Shown here piece after piece: positions 36,257-48,800 of a stretch of DNA of 64,000 nt. A program made the translations under genes and the position numbers. The stretch comes from Vibrio pomeroyi (GTDB lineage: Bacteria; Pseudomonadota; Gammaproteobacteria; Enterobacterales; Vibrionaceae), in the NCBI RefSeq assembly GCF_024347595.1, contig NZ_AP025507.1:1488001-1552000 (forward strand). Reading direction: 5' to 3'. The notes under the pieces were generated by a model. It was not told the DNA's origin. It worked only from the letters and a program-made list of their open reading frames with translations, and ran no database searches. The first letter of the stretch is position 1, and every line of letters begins with the position of its first letter.

Positions 36257-36613
36257 TTACTGTCTCAACGAAGTAGTACGTTCGCTGCGCAGAATGAGGT
36301 AATTGACGTAGGTCGTCTCAAGGCGGTCTTGTTCCCACACAGACAAAATGCGCTTGGTTGCGAAGTAATAATCTTTGTTCCTCAATAACATTCCGACCGT
36401 GCGGCTAAGTTTCTCAAACCGAACCTGATCGCTTGCAGAAATATAATCGTCTTCACTTTGAATAATCGGTGCTAAACCATCGGCAAACCAATTGTTCAGA
36501 ATTTCTCGCATCTCCAATTCAGATTCAGGTACATCAACGCTAGACAACTCTCGATGTTGAGGTGGTGGCACGATGTATTTGGATGCTTGTGGCGAACTGA
36601 CATATCGATACAT
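36257..36613 (-). CDS. Small conserved-looking protein of unknown function beside the adhesin
   Basis: A 118-residue soluble protein. An AAAAGGAGGG site, one of the strongest in the window, lies 6 bases before ATG 36613, which argues for a real and well-translated gene. No signal peptide or membrane segment is visible. The N-terminal 35 residues are Pro/Ser-rich, and the rest is helical and charged (EMREILNNWFADGLAPIIQSEDDY ... ERTTSLRQ). It was not recognised. It lies on the adhesin strand but is separated from the adhesin by a terminator, so it probably has its own promoter in 36614-36738. Confidence 0.75.
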   Translation of the reverse strand: MYRYVSSPQASKYIVPPPQHRELSSVDVPESELEMREILNNWFADGLAPIIQSEDDYISASDQVRFEKLSRTVGMLLRNKDYYFATKRILSVWEQDRLETTYVNYLILRSERTTSLRQ

Positions 36614-36738
36614 GTCGTCCCTCCTTTTAACTGACTCTTCTAATAATTAAGGACATTTTTATTGGTTCACAAGTTTTAATGCTCAGTTTTTAACAGCAAT
36701 TTGTCATAGCAAGTAACGAGCAAGACAGCACAAATAAA

Positions 36739-36770
36739 AAAGCCATGCAAAGCTCGCTCTGCATGGCTTT
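36739..36770 (-). terminator. Intrinsic terminator after the giant adhesin gene
   Basis: An 11-bp perfect stem (AAAGCCATGCA / TGCATGGCTTT) with a 10-base loop and a T-run on the minus strand, 63 bases past the adhesin stop. Confidence 0.85.
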
Positions 36771-36832
36771 GATGAGGGCAACATTACGCTGCCCTATCTG
36801 TGTGTTGGCGCAAACGAACCCAACCTTTCTGG

Positions 36833-39800
36833 TTAGATCGAGCTTTGATCGAAGTCGTTGCCTTGATCGGTTCCAGTTTGAGAGTCTGAATCGAAGCTTC
36901 CAGAGTCGTCCGTGAAGTCAACACCTTGGTCTTGACCACCCGCACTTGTCCAATCGCTGCCACCAGATTCCATACCGGCCATGTCTGGTTGCTGCTCTTG
37001 AGTAGAACCTTGCATGGTGTATTGATCATCAACCTCAACTTCAACAGAGCCGCTTGCACCGTCTATTGAGCTACCCAATTCGTCGTAACCTTGGAATTGG
37101 ATCTCGCTAGTACCTTCGTAACCCTCAGGAAGTTCAACCGATACAGGCTGATCTAAGTTGCCGCTGATTGTGAAGCTACCATCACCATTATCCAGTGCGT
37201 TACTCACAGCAGAGCCTTCAGGTAAGCCAGACATTTCAGCGTAATCAACCGATTCGTTACCACTCACCTCATCTGGAATCGAGATAGAGATGGTATCGCC
37301 CGGAGCCGCTGTCACGTCAGCAACGCTATCTTCGGCTTCTGTTTCACTGTCTTGAGCTTGGTCATCAGCTTGTTGTGCGACGTCCACTTGCTGCTCTTCA
37401 GTTGCTTGAGCGGCTTGTACTTGTGGTTCATCACTCTGCGCTGAATCATCAGCTACTTGGATGCTTAAGCTATGGCTCGATACTTCACCACCATCGTTAA
37501 CGTCGACATTGATCGCTAAGTTGCCGTCGAAGTCTTCGTTTGGCCAGTATGTCCATTCGCCTTCACCAGATTCAGCGAAGAAGCCTGCATCGTTCGCGTC
37601 TGCAACATCAACAACTTGTGCTGTATCGCTAACGCCCAACTCATCCACCAGCTGAGACTCTGTGATAGTTAGTGAACCATCATCCGCTAAGGCATAGCCT
37701 TCACTCGCGGCTGCTTCATCGCCACCTTGGATATCCACGTTGAAGAAGCTTTCGATGCGGTTTTCGCCATCGGTCGCTATGAATCCAACTTGAACATCTC
37801 CGGTGTAATCTTCAGCCGGTGTGAATTGATAGTTACCTTGGTTATCGCTCTCTATCACACCCTGACCTTCCATCAAGCTCACTGACTCAATGCTCATGCT
37901 ATCGCCCTCTGCATCGCTCAGGTTCGCTAACATGTCTTGATCAGTGAACGACAAGGTAGCGTCCGCTGCAATTTCAGTGGTTGTGATGCTGTTAACTTCT
38001 GGTGCTGCATTCTCTTGTGAATCGCCCTCTTTCACGACCACGCCAGTCTGCTCATCATGAAGCACGCCATCTTTATCGACCACGTAAGCAATGTCTGCTT
38101 CGCCAGTAAAGCCAGGTGCCGGTGTGAACGTCCAAGTGCCATCGCCATTATCGACAATCTCACCTTGGCTGCGGTCTGCTAGATGAACCAGTTTCACTTC
38201 ATCGTCGCTGTCTGCATCCACATTCTCAGCCAAACCAATTAGGTCGTCCGCGGTAAGGATAATGGAATCACCCGCTACCGTTTCGAAGTCACCAGAATCG
38301 ATGCCATCTTCGAACGCTTCTGGCTCATCTCCGTAATCGACCGTTGTTGCACTTACAGTTACGAAGAACTCACCATGGAAGTCTTCAGGAGGCGTCATTT
38401 GAATGTTTGAAATATCCCAGTCGAACAGGTCGATGTATTGACCCGGCTCAGTGATCATCACGGTATTCATACCATCGGTTACTTCGAATCCAACAGGGAA
38501 ACCTGTCATCACCAAGTTACTTAGTGTTTCTGAATCATCAACAAGACCAACGTTCAGCCCTAAGTGACCCGTCTCATCTTCACCGAAGACTAACGGACCG
38601 TCATGGTCAGTGGTAATCACCGCGCCATCCGCAACAGGACGAACGTACACAGGAACATCGAGAACCGTTTCAAACTCACCGTCACTCACGACAACTTGTA
38701 GGTCTGAAACGCCTGCGAAGTCACCGGTTGGTGTGAATGTCCAAGTACCATCACCGTTATCTGTGACTTCTCCGCCATCTTCACCGTCGGCAGTGATAAT
38801 GCGTGAAACTACAAGGTCAGCCGTATCAATGTCACCGAACAAGTTCATCAAGTCGCCCGCATCGAAGGTGAACGCGCCATCTTCGTCTGTGGTCATCATT
38901 GCGTTACCGACATTGAATGGAGCGTCGTTAACTGGAATCACATCCACATTCAGCGAGCCATCAACCACTTCTTCGCCATCAGTTGCTTGATAACCCAGTT
39001 CTACCAAGCCATTGAAGTCTTGAGTAGTCACTAAGTGATACATGCCATCTGGCTGCTGAGTTAAGGTCGCATTAGCTGGAGCACGAACCGTGATGCTTTC
39101 GATGCTGATCTCGTCACCATCTAGATCCGTAACTTGATCCGCAATGTAAGCTGGGTCAATGACCATGACCACATCTTCTTCGCCTTGCATCTCAATGGTC
39201 GGTGCTTCAGGTGCGTCGTTCACTGGAGTAACATCGATGTTGCCGTCGACTGAGGTAGTCTCTTGGCCATCGCTAACGTTAAACGTCATTGGCACATCGC
39301 CATTGAAGTTTTCGTTTGGCGTGAATGACCAAGTACCATCTTCGTTGTCTAGCAACTCGCCCAAGCTAGGGTCGATTTGTAGACCAGATGCTGACAGCTC
39401 ATCTGCAGTATTATCAATGTCGGTAGCTTGAGCTAACAACATGTCTTGTGTGATAAGAATGGTGCTGTCTTCGGCTGTGGTGAGTTTCACATCCTCTGAC
39501 TCAGGTCCATCATTCACAGCCAGAACTTCAATACCCGCCGTTGTTGTCGCTGCTGCACCGTCATCGTCGGTTACAACCACATCGAGGCTGATATCACCGT
39601 TAAAGTTCTCACTCGGCGTGAAGGTCACAGAACCATCATCGTTTTGAACCAATTCGCCGTCAGAGCCAGTGTAAGTCACGCTTTCAAGCGACACTTCACC
39701 ATCAACATCTGAGCTGTTCGCAATCAACTGTTCAGGGCTAATGGTAATCGTGCCATCTTCGTTCATTTGGTAAGACGTTGAACCCGCCACTGGTGCATCG

Positions 39801-42800
39801 TTAATGTCCGTTACGGTCACATCAATATTGGCATCGACCGTCTCAGTGCCATCAGACACTGTAAAGCCAAGGTTTACATCACCATTGAAGTTCTCGTTCG
39901 GAGCAAAGCTGTAAGTGCCGTCACCGTTGTCAGTGAACACACCCTCTGCGCCCGTGTAAGACACATCCGTAATGGACAAGTCATCGCCATCAATGTCTGC
40001 AGCGCCTGCTAATAGGTCTGCATCCGTGAAGATTAACGTTCCATCTTCCTCAACGGTGAAGCTTTGGTCTTCTGCTGTTGGAAGGTCATTGACTGGGTTA
40101 ACCGTTAGGTCGACGCCAGCTTGAACCGTTTCAAGGCCATCTGACACATCGAAGCTCAAGTCAATGTCACCGTTGAAATCAGCATCCGGCATGATAGTAA
40201 ATGAACCATCTTCGTTTGCTGTTACGGTTGCATTGTCACCTGCAGATAGGTTACTTGCGGTCAATGCATCGCCATCAACATCGGAAGCGTTCGCCAACAA
40301 CTGTTCTTGAGACAGCGTAATTGAACCATCTTCATCTACCGAGTAAGCCACGTTTCCGGCTACTGGAGCGTCGTTGACAGCAATCACTTCAATACCAGCC
40401 GTTGTTTCAGCCGTTGCACCATCGTCATCAATAACCGTCATATCAAGACTGATGTCGCCGTTAAAGTTTTCATTTGGAGCGAAGGTGACTGAACCATCTT
40501 CATTTTGAACCAAGATACCGTCTGCACCGGAATAGCTCACACTATCAAGTGATACTTCACCATCAACGTCTGAGCTGTTAGCAATCAACTGCTCAGGGCT
40601 AATGGTAATCGTGCCATCTTCGTTCATTTGGTAAGACGTTGAACCCGCCACTGGAGCGTCGTTAACATCGGTCACTGTTATATCGATATTGGCGTCAGTG
40701 GTTGCCGTGCCATCGCTTACTGAGAAGCTTAAGTCGACTTCGCCATTGAAGTTTTCATTTGGAGCGAAGGTGTAAGTACCATCACCATTGTCGGTGAACA
40801 CACCCTCAGCGCCTGTGTAAGACACATCAGCAACTGAAAGCTCATCACCATCAATATCAGAAGCTCCCGCTAGCAGCTGCTCATCCGTGAAGGTTAGTGA
40901 ACCGTCTTCTTCAATGGTGTAAGCCACATCTTCAACAACCGCGACATCATTCACTGGGTTAACAGTAAGGTCTGCCGTTGCGACAACCGTTTCAGTACCG
41001 TCAGACAAGTCGAAGCTTAGATCAATATCGCCATTGAAATCAGCATCTGGTGTGATGGTAAATGAACCATCATCGTTTGCCGTTACTGTTGCGTTGTCAC
41101 CTACCGTTAGGTTTGCAGCGGTAAGGTCATCGCCATCCACATCTGAAGCTTGAGCCAGCAATTGCTCTTGGCTTAGGGTAATTGAACCATCTTCGTCCAC
41201 GGAGTAAGCCAAGTCGCCAGAGACTGGAGCGTCGTTGACTGCGACAACGTCAATACCCGCGGTAGTTTGCGCGGTTGCACCGTCTTCATCGGCAACAGTC
41301 ACATCTAGGCTGACATTTCCGTTGAAGTTTTCGTTTGGTGCGAAGCTGTAAGTACCGTCACCGTTATCAGTAAAGATACCCTCGGCACCCGAGTAAGAAA
41401 CGTCACTAACGGATACATCACCTTCAATGTCTGAGCTGTTCGCAAGAAGTTGAGCATCAGAGATAACAATCACATTATCTTCATCAACGCTGTAGGTCGT
41501 GGAACCTGCAACTGGTAGGTCGTTAACGGCAATAACATCGATGCCTGCCGTTGTTTCAGCCGTTGCACCATCCTCATCCATAACAGACACATCAAGACTG
41601 ATGTCACCGTTAAAGTTTTCGTTCGGTGAGAAGGTGTAAGTGCCATCACCATTATCCGTGAACACACCATCTGTGCCGCTGTAGCTAACATCGCTAACAA
41701 AGACATCCCCTTCAACGTCTGAGCTGTTCGCCAGAAGTTGTGCGTCGCTTAGGGTGATACTGCCATCTTCTTCAACGCTGTAAGAGGTTGTGCCTGCGAC
41801 AGGTATGTCATTGATTGGAACAACTTGAACATCAATGTTTGCCGATACCACATCGGTTCCATCGCTGACATCGTAAGTGAGGCCGACGCTGCCATTGAAG
41901 TTCTCGTTTGGAGCGAAGGTATAAGTGCCATCGCCGTTATCTGTGAACACACCGTCGGTGCCTTCGTAGTTAACTGATTCAACAGAAAGGTCGTCGCCGT
42001 CGATATCCGTTGCACCAGCCAGTAACTGTTCATCAGTGAAGGTTAATGAGCCATCTTCATTAATGGTGTAGTCATGATCGTAAATCACAGAAAGGTCGTT
42101 GACTGCTGTTACGGTCACATCTAGCTCTGCCGGAGTCACTCCACCGTTACCATCATCCACGTTGTAGCTAATGGAGAATTCACCGTTGAAGTTCTCTTCC
42201 GGCGTAATGGTGTAAGTGCCATCACCGTTATCAGTGATTAGCGCGTTGTCGATGGAGATATCACCAACACTTGGTTCGTTACCATCCGTATCACCAGAAT
42301 CACCATCTTCATCGCCGGTTAGCAATTCAGAAATGTCGATACCGTTTTCAGCCGCAAGCGCTTCTTCTGCCGTTGGCAAATCAAACGCGTTTTGTGTACC
42401 GACATCTTGGCTTGGAACAATCACGCCGTTCACGATATCGAATACATGCCAGTGATCACCCGATGGGTTGTCCGCCAAATCTGGACTGAAGGTTTCTACC
42501 AGCGTATCGCCAACGAACACCTGAACTTGCACATCTTCAACACCATCCACATCCCAACTTCTGTTGGTGTAGTTGTGTACTGAATAGTGCATGTCTGCAT
42601 CTTGGTAGTTCGGAATGGTGATAGTTTCAGGGCCGTGGCCATTTACATCATCCACATCTTGCTGAACTACGTTACCTTCACCAAGATCATGGCTCATGTC
42701 GCGGTAATAGATATGGTCTAGCTCGTTACCATTCTCGGTATCGTAGAGCCATAGGTGGTTGTCCATATCACGTGGGCTTTCACCCCAGGTCACCACAATA

Positions 42801-45800
42801 CGCATATCTGTTTCTTCAAGCACTTCAGATATTGCGGTCACGCCACCATTCACATCCTCGCCCGCAGGGACAATGAAGCTGCTGGTGATAGAGCCTTCTT
42901 GCTCAATGGTTACGGTACCTTGGTCGACGACTGCGCCAGTCACCGAGTAGTTTCCTGAATCATCAGTAACTGTGGTGTAGCTGTGCCCTGCACTGTCGGT
43001 TAACGTCACTTCAGCACCAGAGACTGGGTTACTAGTTTCAGCGTCTAACACTGTACCTGTGACCGTTGTTTCATCACCTGCAGCACCAATAATCGCGGTC
43101 ATGTCATCGTCTTCGATGTCAGTCGCGAATTGCAGCAACTCTTCTTGAGTGATGGTGTACGAACCGTCTTCTTCGATAGTTATCGCCACATCAGCAGAGA
43201 CAATTGGAGCATCGTTAACTGGATCAACCGTTAGACCTAAGTGAGCCGCAATCGGTGTGTCACCATCGCTAATGCTGTACGCGACATCAATGTAACCATT
43301 GAAGTTTTCGCTTGGAGTGATAGAGAACGTACCATCGCCATTATCGACAATGGTTGCATCGTCGCCCACCAAGGTTAGGTTAGAAGCCACAAGCTCATCA
43401 CCTTCAATATCCGCGGCATTGGCAAGTAACTGCTCCTGCGTGATAGTGATGGTGTTGTCTTCGTCTACGTTGGCATAAACATCATCGCTGGTTGGTAGAT
43501 CATTGACTGGGTTAACCGTTAGCTCGGCGTTCGCCACAATCGATTCTGTACCATCAGAGATGTCAAAGCTTAGGTCGATGTTGCCGTTGAAGTCAGCATC
43601 TGGTGTCACCGTAAAGGTACCATCGCCATTATCAACAACAGTCGCGTTATCACCCGCACTTAGGTTGCTTGCTGTTAAGTCATCGCCGTCGACGTCCGAT
43701 GCTTGAGATAGCAATTGCTCTTGAGTCAGAGTAATCGACCCATCTTCATCAATGCTGTATGCCAAATCACCCGATACTGGTGGATCATTGATTGGTAGAA
43801 CATCAATGCTTGCCGTTGTGGCTGTCGTTGCACCGTCCTCATCGGTAACTACTACATCAAGGCTAACATCTCCATCGAAGTTTGCGTTTGGCGCGAAGCT
43901 GAATGTTCCATCGCCATTGTCAGTAAAGATGCCGTCAGCGCCTGTGTAGTTCACGCTATCAATCGCCATTTCACCTTCAACGTCTGAAGAGTTCGCCAAC
44001 AGTTGCTCTGAACTGATGGTGATGACTTCATCTTCATTCACTGAGTAGCTTGTAGAGCCAGCGATTGGTGGATCGTTAACCTCAAGAACCGTAATTCCGG
44101 CGGTGGTCGCTTCAGTGGCACCATCTTCATCAGTAACAACAACGGCCAAGCTTACTTCGCCATTGAAGTTTTCATTTGGTGAGAAGGTGTACGTGCCGTC
44201 ACCGTTGTCTTCGAACACACCATCACTGCCAGTGTAAGACACGCTATCAATCGCCACCTCACCTTCAACATCAGAAGAGTTAGCCAATAGCTGCTCGTTG
44301 CTGATGGTGATTGAGTTGTCTTCGTGAACCGTGTAAGACGTGCTGCCCGCCACTGGAGGATCGTTCTCAGGCGTTACGCTCACATCAATGCTAGCTTGAA
44401 CCGTATCTGTGCCATCTGACACATCAAAGCTAAAGTTCACATCACCATTGAAGTTCTCGTTTGGTGCAAAGCTGTAGCTGCCATCACCATTATCAGTAAG
44501 CACACCGTCAGCGCCCGTGTAGGTCACACCTTCGACTGTTAGGTCGTCACCTTCAACATCCGTTGCACCCGTTAGTAGGTCTTCGTCTGTGAAGTTAAGA
44601 ACCCCATCCTCACCAATGGTGAATGCTTGGTCTTGTGGCTCTGGCGCGTCATTGACTGGTGTTACCGTCAAGTCTAGGCCCGCTGCCACCATGTCTTCTC
44701 CATCAGTGACATCGTAACTAAATTCAATATTACCGTTGAAGTTTTCACTTGGTGTAATGGTGAAACTGCCATCGTCGTTCATTTCAACGGTCGCATTTTC
44801 ATCATTGGTGGTTAGGTTGATTGCGGATAGATCATCACCATCAATGTCGACAGCGTGCTCTAGCAACTGCTCTTGAGTTAGCGTAATGCTGTTGTCTTCG
44901 GCAGTGACCGCGCTGATATCACCTTCTACCTCTGGCGCATCGTTCGCAGGCGAGATATGAATCGTCACATCTTGCGTTGCTGTTGCAGTTGTACCGGTAT
45001 CAACATCTGTTGATGTCGCATTAACCGTTAGCACCACATCGCCATTGAAATCACCTGAAGGAATAAACTCTAACCCTGCAAGTTCTTCTGGCTGTAGAGA
45101 CCATGTGCCATCGCCGTTGTCGGTACCTGCAGAAAGCGAACTTCCCTCTGGTACATCTTCAATCAAGATAGCGAGATTTTCTGAACCATCGGTATCCGTT
45201 AGTGCGGCATCGATATCCAGTGGAACTGGTGTGTCTTCGGTACCAATGATTTGGTAATCCGCGTCAGACACTGAGATTTCGATGTTGTCGATACCAAACG
45301 ACTCGTCATTGACGCTTTGATTCAACGTTGAACCAAACCCAAGTTCAAGTTGGCCATCTTCGACTGGAACCGTTAGGTTGATTTGGTGTGCTTGATCGTT
45401 CCAACCACTGAAGCCCTCACCTTGCGATACGCCGTGAACCACTTCGCCGACTTCATTACCAGCTGAGTCGTAAAGCGTTGTTGTGCCATCTTGTGTACGG
45501 AACGCAGAGTTATCTAATGTAGTTAGCTCTTCGCCACCAACAAAGATTTGGAAGGACTCACCATCCCAAGAGTCGATTTCGTAGAAGCTGAACGAGATAT
45601 TAACCTCGCTTATATCGCTTGGAATGTCGTAAGTTTTGCTGACCGCTTCATCGCCGCCGGTGCCACCAATTCGACCTAGCATGTCACCCGACTCGAAGCC
45701 TTGTGAGCTTTCTGTGCCTGTGTTCCAGCCATTCGATCCAGACTCGAAGTTATCGGAAGCAATCAATAAGTCAGACGCAATCGACAACTCTGGCATATCA

Positions 45801-48800
45801 ACCACAGATTGAACGTCAATCGTCGCTTCTGCAGGTACCGTTGCCGTGCCGTCATTCACATCGAACGTCACATTCACATTACCATCGAAGTTTTCATTCG
45901 GCGCAAATGTGTAAGTACCATCACCGTTGTCCACCAATGAACCGCTATCAGAAGCAACATTTTCGACCGACAAGTTGTCGCCATCAATATCGCCTGCGTT
46001 TTGCAGAAGTTGTTCTTCAGTGAAGGTAAAGCTGGTGTCTTCTTGAGTCACAAACTGTGGCTCGCCGACGGTTGGCAGGTCGTTGACTGGGTTAACCGTT
46101 AGGTCTGCCGTTGCTTGAATCGTCGCATCACCGTCGGTAATGTCGAAGTTCAAATCAATGTCGCCATTGAAGTCAGCATCTGGCGTGATAGTGAAACTAC
46201 CGTCGTCGTTTGCTGTTACTGTCGCATTGCCGTCAACGGTTAGGTTAGATGCCGATAGGTCATCACCATCAACGTCACCCGCTTGAGCAAGTAACTGCTC
46301 TTGGCTTAGGTTAATCGAACCATCTTCATCAACACTGTATGCCAACTCACCCGATACCGGAGCATCGTTCACAGGCAGAACATCAATGTTTGCCGTGGTG
46401 GTTGCGGTTGCGCCATCTTCATCGGTCACGACCACGTCAAGGCTGACATCACCGTCGAAGTTTGCGTTCGGTGCGAAGCTGAACGTACCGTCACCGTTGT
46501 CAGTGAAGATACCGTCTGAACCAGTGTAGTTAACACTATCAATCGCCACTTCACCTTCGATATCTGAAGCATTAGCCAACAGTTGCTCAGAACTGATGGT
46601 AATCACTTCATCTTCGTTCACAGAGTAACTTGTCACACCTGCGATTGGCGGATCGTTCACCTCAAGAACTGTAATGCCTGCAGTTGTCGCTTCAGTCGCG
46701 CCATCCTCATCAGCTACAACAACATCAAGGCTCACTTCGCCGTTGAAGTTTTCGTTTGGTAAGAAGGTGTAAGTACCATCGCCGTTGTCTTCAAAGACAC
46801 CGTCTGTGCCAGAGTAAGTCACGCTATCAACGGCAACATCACCTTCGATATCCGAAGAGTTCGCTAGGAGCTGCTCATCGCTGATGGTAATTGAGTTGTC
46901 TTCATGAACGGTGTAAGACGTGCTACCAGCAACAGGTGGATCATTCTCTGGTGTCACACTCACATCGATATTGGCTTGAACCGTGTCCGTACCATCTGAC
47001 ACATCAAAGCTGAAGTTCACGTCGCCATTGAAGTTCTCATTTGGTGCGAAGCTGTAGCTGCCATCACCGTTATCGGTAAGAACACCATCAGCACCTGTGT
47101 AAGTCACACCTTCAACCGACAAGTCATCCCCATCGATATCGGTAGCGCCCGTTAGCAGGTCTTCATCAGTGAAGTTCAAGACACCGTCTTCACCAATGCT
47201 GAACGTTTGGTCTTGCGGTTGTGGTAAATCGTTAACTGGATTCACTGTTAGGTCAGCGGTAGCAACAAGAGTGTCTGCCCCGTCGTTGATGTCGAACGTT
47301 AGGTCAATATCACCGTTGAAGTTCGCATCTGGTGTGATGGTAAAGCTACCGTCATCGTTGGCGGTAACCGTCGCATCACCATCAACCATTAAGTTGGAAG
47401 CGGTTAAGTCATCACCGTCTACATCATTCGCTTGAGATAGAAGTTGCTCTTGGCTCAAGGTAATTGAACCGTCTTCCTCAACGCTGTATGCCAAATCTCC
47501 CGATACTGGAACATCATTGATTGGCAACACATCTACCGTAATGTAGGTGTCAACTTGAGCACCGTCTTCATCTTGAATGGTCACATCCAACTGAACTTGA
47601 CCGTTGAAGTTTTCATTCGGTGCAAAGCTACATGTACCGTCACCATTGATTGAGAAGATACCGTCTGGACCATCGTAGTTGATCTCAACAAGTTCAACAT
47701 CGCCTTCAACATCTGAAGCATTGAGTAGAACTTGAGACTCGCTGAATGTCAGAACTGAATCTTCGTCGATTGTGTATGATGTTGGACCTGCAACCGGCGG
47801 ATCATTCACTTCAAGAACAGTAATGCCTGCAGTAGTGGATTCAGTCGCACCATCTTCATCTGTCACAACAACATCTAGGCTAACTTCGCCATTAAAGTTC
47901 TCGTTCGGAGAGAAGGTGTAAGTGCCGTTACCGTTGATTTCAAGCACACCATCGCTACCACTGTAAGTCACGCTATCAATCGCCACTTCACCTTCGATAT
48001 CTGAAGAGTTCGCAAGCAATTGTTCGTTACTGATGGTGATGGAGTTATCTTCATGAACGGTGTAAGACGTGCTGCCAGCAACCGGAGGATCGTTCTCAGG
48101 TGTCACGCTCACATCAACATTCGCTGTGACTGTATCTGTACCGTCTGAAACATCAAACGAGAAGTTCACATCGCCGTTGAAGTTTTCGTTCGGCGCGAAG
48201 CTGTATGTACCGTCACCGTTATCAGTTAGGACACCATCCGCGCCAGTGTAAGTGACACCGTCAACGCTTAGGTCATCCCCTTCAATGTCCGTAGCACCCG
48301 TTAATAGGTCTTGGTCTGTGAAGGTTAATACGCCATCTTCGTTAACTGTGAACGCTTGGTCTTGTGCTTCTGGACCGTCATTCACAGGTGAAACGGTTAG
48401 CTCTAGGTTAGTAGAGACAACATCATCGCCATCCGATACATCGAAGGTGAAGTTAACATCCCCGTTGAAGTCAGCGTCTGGCGTTAATGTGTAAGTACCA
48501 TCGCCGTTATCCGTGATGGTCACATTGTCATCATCAGTTGCTAGGTTAAGCGCTGTGAGTTGGTCGCCATCTAAATCGCGAGCGTTAGCCAACAAGTCTT
48601 CTTGCGTGATGATAATTGAACCATCTTCTTCCACTGTTGCTGCAACAGGAAGTGCTTCAGGTGCGTGTTCAATGTGCGCGCCTGTCGCATTAATGTAGAT
48701 AGTTTGAGACACCGTTTCAGAATCATCATTCGATAGCTCTGTTGCGGTTGCAGTCACATGAACTTCAAGCTGTTCATTGAAGTCTTCTGGTAGCTGGATT

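Noticed and set aside
36784..37059. 91-residue minus-strand frame overlapping the adhesin end
   Set aside because: It is out of frame with the adhesin, has no ribosome site and looks like a shifted reading of the same DNA.
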